Below, one piece after another: positions 23,880 to 33,794 of a stretch of 64,000 bases of DNA. Origin of the DNA: Neopestalotiopsis rosae. Lineage: Eukaryota > Ascomycota > Sordariomycetes > Amphisphaeriales > Sporocadaceae. Location: assembly GCA_023078685.1 (NCBI GenBank), contig JALGAS010000001.1, positions 5,394,001 through 5,458,000 of the forward strand, written 5' to 3'. The translations under genes and the position numbers were made by a program. Each line of letters opens with the position of its first letter. Within the stretch, counting starts at the first letter, position 1. Under the pieces are notes generated by a model. It made no database searches. It was not told where the DNA came from and saw only the letters and a program-made list of their open reading frames with translations.

Positions 23880-24529
23880 CTATCTTCTCCATACATGTAA
23901 CATCTCAGCCCGGCACAAGAAAATAGCAATAACCTGAATAGAGTTAGAAGCATTTCCAATAAGATATGATGCAATCTTACGAAACTGAGGTCAACTCCAG
24001 GCGCAACATTGATTCTCCAGACACTTCTATCTCTTCCTTCCATGTGAACAGCATCATTGTCCTCCAGCTTGGTAATGGAAGCAAACGAGATCCCGTCCAC
24101 CCGAATAGCTGTCGTGAGCGCCGAACGATCTTGTGGATGTGTCTTTACGACAACATTTTCGCCAGCTTGGGTGCGGACTGTCGCCGTGATGGCGGCGGGG
24201 CCTTTCGTCCAGAAAGATGTGAAGTCCAAGGAGCATACTTTCTGCTTCATTGGAGTTTCCACCACCCAGCCATTCTTGATGTCGATATTGTTATGACGCA
24301 GGTCGAAAAGATACTGACCGGTGCCGTCGTATACCTTGCGTCGCCAGCTCCAAGAAGATCCGTAGGACTGTCCCTCGCAGCGGAACAGTGCTCTACCGTC
24401 ATTGTCCACGACAGTGACTTGCTTGAAGATTCGGTCATGACAGTGGACTGTGAGCGTAGTTGCATCCGTCGTGACATGCCCTCTGAGCATGTTGACGGGC
24501 GGGCTTGGGGAAGCCAAAGGAATGTCCAT
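23880..24529 (-). CDS. LURP-one-related (tubby C-terminal-like fold) protein
   Basis: Two exons, 24529-23981 and 23933-23880, give 200 residues. The 47-nt intron has a GTAAGA donor and TTCAG acceptor; splicing replaces a long read-through frame with the short family-type terminus VIAIFLC. The sequence follows the LURP-one pattern: early HCHDRIFKQVTVVDNDGRALF, then WSWRRKVYDGTGQYLFDLRH, DFTSFWTKGPAAI, and finally SVWRINVAPGVDLSFVIAIF, which forms the buried central helix of the barrel. The fold is shared with phospholipid scramblases and tubby C-terminal domains. Plant members affect defence; fungal members are largely uncharacterised. No signal peptide is visible, so it is probably cytosolic or membrane-peripheral. 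It is the last minus-strand gene of the exporter/regulator/acyltransferase run. Confidence 0.82.
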
Positions 24530-26509
24530 CCTGTGATTAGGTGTGGATATAGACTTTACGTGATCAAGTTGTTGTAGGATGTGAACTAAGGCGACAGTAC
24601 CAGGAAGTGAACTGGACCTTTCTGATATTTGATTAATTGCAGAGTAAGATGTGATGAAGAAGGGATAAACTGGACTCCGTCAACGATTTACTAGAATAAC
24701 TCTTTCGAGTGAGGCTTTGCAAGCTTTGTTTGAATGACGCAACTGTGCAGTCTACAAATCCTTCTTGAAAACACAGCCAAGGCGTGCGGGCCGCACTGAT
24801 GATCATCAGCACGAGCCAGCTCCACTTACTGCCATGGTGTTTTGGCATCACCGATGTTCGGCTTCTACGTACCTCTACTGCCCCAGATCCAACGATAGGT
24901 ATATGAAATCTTCGACTTCAGTGTAGTTTCGCAGTTGCCGCCGCCCTGCGCTCCCTAGAAAACTGTGACATTTAAAGCGATGGGTTGCTGAACGGGTCAA
25001 TTAGGATAACTGTAACAATTGGCACTCATAGGGACCTACCATAACCACTTTGCCCATGTCTAGATGAACCACATATGCACACATATCATACTATAATAAC
25101 ACCGCATAGTATTGCTGTCGAGAAGTCGACGAAGAGTTGAACTTACAGGTGCTCCATGCAATGCAATGTCTTGCGTGCGCAATGTTCTTTGCATCACTCT
25201 CGGTTTCATTCGTCGATCATGATTTCTTCTATTCCTTCCATGCATGACCTCCGCTTTCAACGGCTGTCGCATTGTTCTATTCTTATCAACATGAAGGTAT
25301 TGCCGTGGAAGCAAAAAAGTGCAAAGGACAATCGACAAGGGCTTTTTTGCAGTAGTGTAGTATGTGGTTCGATAGCGGTCCACTCTCACAGCGGAAGATC
25401 TTGATACGACACCTGCTCAATATACTGAGCCCTCCTCTTGCAAGGTAAAACAAGAATAGAGTGTAGATCAAGTGAACAGCTTTAGAAAGAGCCTTGTATT
25501 AAGCAGTCAAGCTTTGCCTCGGTACCTTAATTTATCTTTAAAGGATTGCATCCTTCTTCGGGGCGTCTCCACCATATGTGTCGCCGCCAAAGCCCTTCCG
25601 TTACCTGTGCCGCCAAAAACTGCTCCACCAACTTCAACTGTGCCGCATGGCCCCGGATCAGTGCCGCCATGATGGCTCTGAGATCCTTAAGATTTCCGGA
25701 GCCGTGATAACCGTCGTCATATCATAATATCTCCACCCGTACCTTACAGGCTTACTCATGAAACCCGAGATCAATCTCTGGATGGCCGCGATCTACATAC
25801 ACAGCTTGCGAACCACTGTGTTGCACTGTCTACTCCTGGCCTGCGAAGGAACTACTCCAGTCCACTTATACAATGACGCCGAAGGTCTGACAAAGTTATA
25901 CTCCCAAATTGTCCGCCATTGACCAATGATGATGATCCGCCCTTCGATTGCATCGCCTTCCACTGTTGGACTTTTTACCTAATGAAAAACACCAAGCTTG
26001 TGTTGTGGTGCTATAGAAGGATCCCGGATTATCAAAGCTTTCGGCCGCTTCATTTGCCTACTCTGCCACAAGTGAATAAAGGTATTCGGAAGTGATGAAC
26101 GCGGGATTCAATCACAGTGGAGAAAATGAAAGGTTTCAACAAGAATCCTATCGTCGGTCTTGCCCTGAAGGATGAGTCTACCAGAGAATGGACTCACGTC
26201 AATGCAATCTGATTCTATTCCAAGTGCAAAGGCTTGTGTTCATGGTCTTACCAGTGAGGAATCAACTGTGATCAGCGAGAGCATCAAGATCGAGATAGGG
26301 ATGAATTGAGGTTGCTCATCGTGTATAAGAAGGAGCTTCTCTTCACCTCAAAGTTCTGTTCATCTCATCACTATCATCAACAACTCTACAGCAATCACAA
26401 TCACAACAATAACAACAACAACGAATCACTCCTCTGAGTCCATTGCCTCTTCAATTACAGCAACCTAACAAATTCCCATTCCAACACTCTTCACACCCCC
26501 TCATTCAAA
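24530..26509. other. Gene-poor interval with the small-secreted-protein promoter
   Basis: I found no convincing gene in these 2 kb. A GC-richer patch at 25560-25675 is open on both strands and encodes Gly/Pro-rich peptides, but has no supported start or splice sites. The 3' end is a strong-looking promoter: TATAAG at 26324-26329, then a CAA-rich leader around 26390-26425, a common 5' UTR composition in highly expressed fungal genes. Confidence 0.5.
26324..26329 (+). promoter_or_regulatory. TATA box of the small secreted protein gene
   Basis: TATAAG lies about 185 bases upstream of the ATG and is followed by an AC/CAA-rich leader typical of strongly transcribed fungal genes. Confidence 0.5.
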
Positions 26510-27057
26510 ATGGTTTCCTTCAGCAAGACCGCCACTGTCGCCGCCGTTGCCCTTGTCCAGGTCACTTCGGCTGGTTTCCTCGCCCTGATCCCCGAAGCCG
26601 TTGTCGCCGGCATCGGTGCCGCCTCCGGTGTAGTCTCTGCCGCGGGAACCGTCACCGGTCTCGTCCTCAACAACACCAAGGCCCGAGCCGTCCCCCGCTC
26701 CCGCGCCTTCCGCCGCGCCGAGGCCAACCAGGCCGCGTGGGACAGCTGCCACGACCAGCTCGGCTCGGCCAGCCTTCACTTCTCTAGCCCTCAGGGCAGT
26801 GGTAAGCATTCTCGATCTCGTTCTGACTCCTTCGGCTGAGGAGCTTCTACATAATTCTGAACTCGACTGACTCTTGCAATCTTGTAGATGTCTTGGTTGA
26901 GGGTGTTCCCTCTTCCTGCATGACTCTTGCCACCGTCATCACGGGCAAGTACAACGCCGGCAACCCCATCCCCGAGGGTTCCGACTCTATTCTGTTCCAG
27001 AACATGTCCGACGACGACCTCCAGGCTCTTCAGAACGCTCTCAACTCCCGCACCTAA
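26510..27057 (+). CDS. Small secreted protein, effector-like
   Basis: Two exons, 26510-26801 and 26888-27057, encode 153 residues. The 86-nt intron (GTAAGC...TTGTAG) is at phase 1. Residues 1-21 form a signal peptide ending VTSA. An Ala/Gly/Val-rich stretch (about 28-52: LIPEAVVAGIG, SGVVSAAGTVTGLVL) follows and resembles an amphipathic or membrane-interacting helix. A basic segment (KARAVPRSRAFRRAE) precedes the folded C-terminal half. Only two cysteines remain in the mature region (SCHD and SSCM), suggesting one disulfide. Exon 2 carries VPSSCMTLATVITGKYN. I do not recognise a named domain. Size, secretion signal and promoter fit a secreted effector or surface-active protein. The basic segment could be a kexin-type processing site, although no clear KR dipeptide is present. 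Confidence 0.8.
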
Positions 27058-29221
27058 GTCCAGAACGCGGGCTTCAGCATGTCATGTTGAGCACACTTTT
27101 GCATACACGGGCTATCGCCCGTGTATGGTTGTACATCATTGTGATGGTTGGGGATGAAGTGTTGTACTGTATCTTGGGGGATTGTCGTTCATTGTTAGAT
27201 TTCTTTCATCACAGCTGTAGACTAAAGAATAGATGGGGGAAGTTGAATAGATGCTAGAGTTTTGATACAATCCTGCTACAGCTAATTTTGTGAACAATTA
27301 GTACAGTTTCAGGCCTGGCAAACTTGTGACATCCATGACCATTGGAAAAAAAATTCTTTTATTGAAGAAATGATGTATCAATGCTATTTACGGACGCACA
27401 AAATCCCAGGCACTGTACATCCAGTATAGAATGAACTTGATAGAAGATTAGAATGCAATCGAAGGGTAGATTCACTTGATATTGCCCGATCTCAGATTCT
27501 GATTGCTTTCAAAGTTAATCCCATGTCAATGGTTACCACCGTCATCATCACCGTTAAGACGGGTCAACCCTAGAATTCAGTTCTGCCATATTCTAACTCG
27601 TCTTTTGTGTTTTCTGAATACGTACATAAAACAAAATGTCTCAACGAGGTCTGTCTTATCCTGTTACCAGCAAAGATGCATCCTTATCCTGCCATGCCGT
27701 CAGCATCCTGATCTGTTCCTGTGCCACGCGACATAGGGATAGCGATATTTCATTTAGCCCTGTTCACCGACCATCCTGCCCACACTGGCGGGGTCAAATG
27801 ATAAAAAGCAGCGGCCTCAATATCTGATATGTCCCATCGAAAGCGTGCCACTTTGCCCCGTATCCAAGCAAAAGAACCACTACAGTCGTTTCTTGGGCCA
27901 AATCCAATCTTATTGTAGGACAAATTGCAAGTCACTTGGGCGTACTGCTGTCGGTCTCGTCCCGTCAGATCCAAGCAGATCTGGTATTCATCATATGATG
28001 TGTAGGAACCCATGGAATAATGTGGTACACCGGCATCCCACAGCATGATGACAACCCAATTTGCTCATTCTCTTGGCCACTTCAAGGTTATACGAACAAA
28101 ACTTATTTACCAAGGAACTGGCGCAACAGAGTTGTGGCTCGAATCATAACCAGCATCAATTTTACATCTCATTAAAAAATATAACTTAGACAGAGTCTCG
28201 GTACTGAAACTTGAGGTGGATGTTATTTTGAAAAAGCCATGTTCTAGAACAAAACGGTAATAATGTGGAGCGGCAGCAACCGCAATTGACGTCGAGGGTG
28301 TCCTTGCGAAATGCCAGGTTGGGTGGCCTGGCAGGAAGAAGAAGAAGAGGGACTGGCCGCCCATCCCACACAACGCCACATAACGCTGAGATGGAGTGTC
28401 CAGTCCGCGCCAGCAGCGCTAGAGCGTAGCGAGACAGCCACCCAACCACGTTGTGCATTTAGGACCGCACGGGCCCACCGACAGGAGCAGATTTAGCGGT
28501 CAGTCCACTATCGCTGGCACTCTGCAGCCACCATCCAGCAGCTTCATGCACTCTGACACCTCGCCTTTTGGTCTATTGCGGCCATGACATCACCGGTCTC
28601 ACTTACTTCCTCCCCCAAACTCCCCGAACTGAGAGCGCTCCCATCCCCCCTGTTCGTCTTGCGCAACCCCTCTTCCCTCCTGTACTTCTGTCTGGTCGCG
28701 AAACCAACGGACACACGATGCCGAGGGTCAATGATGAAATCCTCTCCTCTCAGTACACGTCTCATATGACCTTTTTGCCGTCCAGCCATCCAATTGTCTT
28801 CGGAGCATTCTGGTGGAAACCCTACCCGGACCCTGCCTGCAGATCGCCGTCATGCCCCGTCGGGACCTAAAAGGTTAGGTAGGTCTCATTTGGAGGTGCT
28901 ACATATTATAATATCCTGGGGTCGTCATCGTGACCACTCATCCCGAGCAAACAGATATCTATTTTATATCTTACCACCCCTTGCTCTTCCCCTTGGCATA
29001 GTAGTCTTGTTCTTCTTTTACACCAGTGATTATCGATAGATATTCTCGCCAAGAACAAGAAATCTTTACACTTCTAGACTTGTACATTCATCCATCGAGC
29101 GTTTGGTCGGTGGCCTATTTGCATCCCATTCGACGATTTTGATTGACCCAGCGCATTGTCGCCATTATAATCATCGACCACCTAAATTCACACACGATAA
29201 CACGCCTTTATTCTTCTCAAA
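27058..29221. other. Intergenic interval
   Basis: These 2.2 kb contain several 60-100 codon frames without motifs. An (AAG)-rich run lies near 28336-28350. The terminal part, with pyrimidine-rich tracts, is probably the promoter and leader of the Arg/Asp-rich orphan. I see nothing else. Confidence 0.4.
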
Positions 29222-29752
29222 ATGGGCAGATTCTCGCCCCCTGATCCCCGCAACGTTCTCCCTTCTCGCGCCGACCCAGAACATCGATCACGCCGGAAGC
29301 AGCTAGAGAAAGAGCACGGCTATGGATACACGGAGCCACTCATCCTTGCCGCTCTGGGCATCGGTCTGATCTGGAACATTGAACAACAAGTCGAGAAGCG
29401 CGAGAAGCGCAAGGACGAGGAGGAAAAGAAGGAAAAGGAACGCGAAGAGCGCCGCCGACAGCGCAGAGAAGACCAAATACGTTCGGGCGGCTACCGTCCC
29501 GGCGACGAGCGAAGCGACCGAGGAAGCAGCCGCTACGACGACTCGCGGGACGGGTCGTCGAGGCGCGGTCGCGACGAGTACAGCAGAGAGGATCCACGTC
29601 TGGCATACAGGGAAGATCCGCGTCGCATGGACTATCGCGATCACGAATACCGCGGCTACCGCGACGAGTATGTCGATTATCGAAATGATGTTCGCTACGA
29701 AGACAGACGGGATGGCAGTCCGCGGCGCAGCAGTCGCCGCGACTCCTTTTGA
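29222..29752 (+). CDS. Arg/Asp-rich orphan with one hydrophobic segment
   Basis: Single-exon 176-residue protein starting at an ATG. I do not recognise it as a named family. Residues 1-36 are polar, and PLILAALGIGLIWNIE (about 39-54) could be a single membrane span or hydrophobic helix. A charged region of alternating Glu/Lys/Arg (about 55-85) should form a long helix or coiled coil. The last 90 residues are dominated by Arg, Asp, Ser and Tyr in RD, RDEY and YRD repeats, a low-complexity composition like RNA-associated or condensate-forming tails. Codon use is coherent across the whole frame and it ends in SRRDSF. A membrane-anchored scaffold is one possibility; I cannot assign a function. 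Confidence 0.7.
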   Translation: MGRFSPPDPRNVLPSRADPEHRSRRKQLEKEHGYGYTEPLILAALGIGLIWNIEQQVEKREKRKDEEEKKEKEREERRRQRREDQIRSGGYRPGDERSDRGSSRYDDSRDGSSRRGRDEYSREDPRLAYREDPRRMDYRDHEYRGYRDEYVDYRNDVRYEDRRDGSPRRSSRRDSF

Positions 29753-30056
29753 TTTATTCGCACGATTCCACTCCGACATTTCAACCTTTTGATTATCTTT
29801 TGCACGGAGTTATACAGGATTTCATTTGCGGACCGGACGCATTCATAAAGAAAGAATTCAAACAATCATCACGGGAACAGAAGATAAAAACCCATGGGAA
29901 AACAGATTTATACCAATTGAGGAGGGTCACGACTGATGAAGCATCACGTGTATGATTTATGAAATATCTATAGCTTTTGTATATATATCAGAGCACTCCA
30001 GTACCACATCTACATACGCTTCGGTTCTATTCAGAATAATGTGTGAATGCGCCTAT
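29753..30056. other. Short convergent 3' interval
   Basis: About 300 bases between the ends of two convergent genes. AT-rich 3' UTR sequence; nothing else seen. Confidence 0.4.
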
Positions 30057-31662
30057 CTATGCAAGTGCCTTTTCAGCGGCTGCAACCAAGACCTCAAAGT
30101 GCTTGACGACGTGTTGTTCTTCTACGAATGGCGTTGCAGGGCAGTGTCTCATGGCAAAGACGCCACCCACGACGGTGCTCGACAAGAAGATCTTGCCCTC
30201 ATTGTTGACCGCATCGTGCGCCGTCTTGGTGAGAGCGTTCTGTTCCTCGAGCGTGGTGGCCTCGCCCTTGCCCTTGAGCTTGAACACGGTGAGGGCAAAT
30301 CTCGGACCCGTCACGATCTCGAAGAGGTCGCTTCTTGTCTTGACCAGCTCGGCAAACTTCTCGCCCAGGCCGACGTGCTTGCGAATGTGCGCCTGCAGGC
30401 CCTTGATGCCGTAGGAGCGGATGACGAACCAGACCTTGAGGCTGCGGAAGCGGCGGCCAAAGGGGATCTGCCAGTCGCGGTAGTCGGTCACGAGGCCCGA
30501 GTCGGTGTAGTCGTTGCGCAGGATGGCGAGGGTGACGCTGAGGGCCTCGATGAGCCAGCCGCGCTGGCGGACCCAGAGCACGCTGCAGTCGAAATTGGTC
30601 AGGAGCCACTTGTGCAGGTTGGTGTTGAAGCTGTGGAAGCGGTCAAAGTGCGCGGCCAGATGCTGGTACTCGGGGCAGACGAGGGCGACGCCGGCGTAGG
30701 CGGCGTCGACGTGGACCCAGACCTCTCCCGGGCCGGCGGGGGCCAGCTCGGCCAGCACGTCGGCGATGGAGTCAAAGTCGTCGCTCGAGCACGTGTCCGT
30801 CGTGCCCAGCGTGGCCGTCAGGTAAAAGGGCTCGAGGCCCTTGGCGCGGAGCTCCTGGATGGTGGCGCGCAGGCCCTCGCCTGTCATCTTGTACCCGTCC
30901 TTGGCGTGCACCGGCACCGAGCGGTACCGTACGCCCGTGATCATGGCGGCCTTTTTGGTCGCGCTGTGCGTGGCGGCGCTGCCGAGGGCCACCAGCTTGC
31001 TGCGCTTAATGGCAATGGCGTCTTCCAGCTCCTCGCCCGACAGACCGGGCGTCGTCTCGCGGAGGTACTTGTCGCGGGCGGCGACCATGACGGTGGCAAT
31101 GGCCTCGGAGGCGGTGCCGTGGATCACACCACCGCCGTGGGTCGAGCCATTAGACATGTAGCACTGGGGAAGCGCAAAGGCCTTGGCCAGCCAGTCCAAG
31201 ACAATAGTCTCGAGCTCCGTGACGGCAGGAGAGCAGATCCAGTTGAATGCTGCGCCGGTGAAGGCGGTCGAGTACATTTCACCCAGCATTGCTGGGAAGC
31301 TGGAGGAAGAGGGGAACCATGCTAGGAAGTTGGGTGATTGCCTGTTGATGTCAATCCAGAGATTTCTTCTCGAAATTGGTGGACATCTGCATACCAGTGT
31401 GTTAAACCTGGAACAATCTTCGATTCGACATCCTTTTGGATATCAGACCAGGCTTCGCCGTCCTCGGGTGCGTGGTCTGGCAGGAGTTTCCTCAGGTAAC
31501 CAGGCTCCACTGTAGAGACCACTGGACGTTCTTCGATAGTGTCGTAGTACTTGACGACTATAGCACGCAGTTAGTGATGGGTCCGGCCGACTATATCTGT
31601 TATGAATGCTCACTGTCGTCTATGGAAGCAACAGCAGCTTCGCGGAACTGCTTGGAGTCCAT
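30057..31662 (-). CDS. Aromatic-L-amino-acid decarboxylase (PLP group II)
   Basis: Three exons, 31662-31614, 31557-31395 and 31341-30057, encode 498 residues, the normal family length. Family landmarks appear in order: PGLTHW joined across the intron to QSPNFLAWFP, FNWICSPAVTELE, the cofactor-region His196 in THSATKKA, TLGTTDTCSSDD, HVDAAYAG with the PLP-ring Asp283, and the Schiff-base Lys315 in NLHKWLLTNFDCS. Catalytic-loop Tyr358 (VTDYRDWQ) is retained; in plant and insect relatives a Phe at this place marks aldehyde synthases, so a true decarboxylase yielding tyramine, tryptamine or similar is expected. No targeting signal is visible, so it is probably cytosolic. The flanking genes do not reveal a pathway. 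Confidence 0.93.
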
Positions 31663-32318
31663 CGTGGATGCTGGCTTCAGGGTTCTGAACTTTAAAAGAG
31701 TACGAAAGTGATAGTGTGCAACTCAAACTGAATCAAAAATCACTTTGATATGCCAATGGTATATTGGTAGCAATTATCTAGCAATCGGTGTCGTCTTATA
31801 CAGAAACAGTCCACTAAATTGTATACTTCTGAATAGACTACCCTGTCAAATCACGAATGCTCAAAGGCGTGATTGGCATTAAATGTCATTCACATCATTC
31901 TCCGATTGGCCACAGGCTGGCGCTGGCCAAAAATTGCCCCGTAGTTCTACAAGACGCCGGTGCGATGCGAGTTTGGCCGCGAGATCGGGCAGTCCGCGGA
32001 ACGGCCCCGTCGCCGCGCTGCCAAGAAAAAGTCCAGTTTTTCAGGTCCTCTGGGCGTTGAGGAATCTGTTATTGGTATTTCCGCACTGAGTATCGACAAA
32101 AATCATCAGTCCCGAGGCACCGTGAACAGCCGTCGATATTGCCTCCAGATGTACATCGAAATGGCAAGCCGCCGAAATCGCTGCACGTCGGCGTCTCCCG
32201 CAGCGGGGTAAAAGTGCGGCATTTGTGTGGTGTGGAGATGGCGAATTGCAATATAGACTCACGTAACACCAAATTTCTCAACAAATCACGTCTGGGTTGG
32301 TGTCAACACCAATTCAAC
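31663..32318. other. Intergenic interval
   Basis: Promoter of the decarboxylase gene and 5' flank of the tRNA-Val gene. I see no gene. Confidence 0.45.
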
Positions 32319-32392
32319 GGCCGGTTGGTGTAGTTGGTTATCACGTCAGTCTAACACACTGAAGGTCGCCGGATCGAGCCCGGCACTGGTCA
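32319..32392 (+). tRNA. tRNA-Val (anticodon AAC)
   Basis: A 74-nt intronless cloverleaf. The acceptor stem pairs GGCCGGT with ACTGGTC, including two G-T wobbles. The D-arm follows TG; the anticodon arm is TCAGT-CTAACAC-ACTGA with AAC. The T-stem GCCGG/CCGGC is perfect, and the discriminator base is A. The T-loop reads ATCGAGC instead of the near-universal TTCGAGC, so position 54 is A rather than T. A T5 Pol III terminator follows 36 nt downstream. Confidence 0.92.
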
Positions 32393-33419
32393 TAAAGTGC
32401 AATCCTGTGTAAACACGGGAACCTTCCTTTTTGCGTTTTCTATGACCATGTCAAATGGATTCCTCTCGTTGTCCGATTGCTGCCACGCGTGAGCTCAGAC
32501 GATGGTCTTGATCAAGTCCATTGTTGCTCCGTTTGAACCTTTTGACCTTTACAATATCACATTCCCTTTTCATCAGACTACATCTTCCGTATAATGTCAT
32601 CTCTGTGCTCTCTTGCTGGCGTTGACGACGTGAATGTTGAACTCGAGGTCTTCAGACTCCCCCACCTAGGCCTAGATCACGGTGGGGAGATATTTCACCA
32701 GCAGCTAAATTTGTGATTCGCGATGGCAAGGCGAAAGGTGTAAGGGCCACCGTAATTGCAAAGCACTTGCGAGCGATGCACTTGTCATTGGCGGCCAACT
32801 TTGACGAATTGTTATTCATCTCAGATGGGTACTTGCTACATTCAAATTGAGCCACGCCTTCACGGGCCGGTTTCGAGGCGAAGAAAGACGAACGTTACAA
32901 CACAGGTGATGCTGCGATTGACATGTTTCCCGCACAGTATTTGCCAGTAGTGGGGAATCACCTTTTCCTTAGCCGCGGAAGAGACTTCGCTTTGAACTTC
33001 CAAGCATGCCAGTTCGATCAAGATCAATGCCCTGCGATAGGCAAATTTGCGCTCATCGAGCGATCGGTCTTTCGCTGCTATTCGCGTACGTGCAGCTTAC
33101 CTGCTCTCTATGGAGAATATCGTGTAAGCGGCAGCGTTTTGGGAGGTCAGTGACATTAAAGGGTACAGACCCCACCAGTATGACCTTTGTAGACAGCGCA
33201 AGAAAGATTTCGCATACTTGATTTCCACGCACGAAGAACTTTTTCGCGGGATAGCATTGGCGCAGTCTGTGAACCAGTATTAATATTTCGCTTCCATCGA
33301 CCAGTCTTCTTATGTTGGCACCATTCAGTAGGAGCCACCCACGAGTTCAACTCTGTGGAGCCTCCACAGCGATCAGCAAGATAATTACTCGTAACGCTTC
33401 ATCGCTCAACCAATACGAT
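32393..33419. other. Interval between two tRNA genes
   Basis: One kilobase with no supported coding frame. I looked for degenerate tRNA copies and found none convincing. Confidence 0.4.
32428..32432 (+). terminator. Pol III terminator of tRNA-Val
   Basis: T5 run downstream of the tRNA 3' end. Confidence 0.55.
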
Positions 33420-33504
33420 TCCACCATGGCGCAATTGGCTAGCGCGTCAGACTGTTATCATATGTGCAATCTGGAGGCTCACAGTTCGACCCTGTGTGGT
33501 GGAG
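33420..33504 (+). tRNA. tRNA-Asn (anticodon GTT) with an 11-nt intron
   Basis: An 85-nt gene. The acceptor stem TCCACCA/TGGTGGA is perfectly paired with discriminator G. The D-stem is GCGC/GCGC, the T-arm is CACAG-TTCGACC-CTGTG, and the anticodon stem TCAGA/TCTGG includes one T-G pair. The loop reads CTGTTA, then an intron TCATATGTGCA, then A; this is the canonical position one base 3' of the anticodon. Removal leaves 74 nt. T4 and T5 runs follow at 33511-33514 and 33534-33538. Confidence 0.93.
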
Positions 33505-33510
33505 TATTTC

Positions 33511-33514
33511 TTTT
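33511..33514 (+). terminator. Pol III terminator of tRNA-Asn
   Basis: T4 run shortly after the tRNA 3' end, backed by a T5 run at 33534-33538. Confidence 0.5.
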
Positions 33515-33794
33515 GCAGTTTCTATAAAGTTTCTTTTTACTTGATTTGATACTTTTAGATGTAGATTCAATTTTTTTCCTAAGAGCGATTGTGATGGCGT
33601 AAGAAACATGTGTCGCGATAGTGACAGGTGCTTGATAATCCCACGTTCCAACCAAAGCCTCTGTGGGCGCTATTATCAGTCTTTATTTTACTGTGTAAGT
33701 GAAAGTATTCTAGGCTCACACATGCCCACCCAAAAAGCAGGTTTCATTTGAACTAGCAAGGCTCCTTCCCTTCCCCTGGGACTATTGGGACCCT

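Noticed and set aside
23654..23933. Read-through C-terminal extension of the LURP-one gene
   Set aside because: A 47-nt intron with good donor, branch and acceptor restores the family-type C-terminus and an early stop; the extension is Cys/Phe/His-rich noise.
18099..24529. Calling this run a complete secondary-metabolite gene cluster
   Set aside because: No backbone synthase or cyclase is present between 8 and 30 kb, so only a partial or tailoring block can be argued.
25472..25675. 66-codon Pro-rich frame in the gene-poor interval
   Set aside because: The first codon lacks context, there is no motif or splice-linked extension, and the same patch is open on the opposite strand.
29952..31325. 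457-codon open frame antisense to the decarboxylase gene
   Set aside because: Shadow of strong codon bias; the minus strand carries every decarboxylase motif and matching splice sites.
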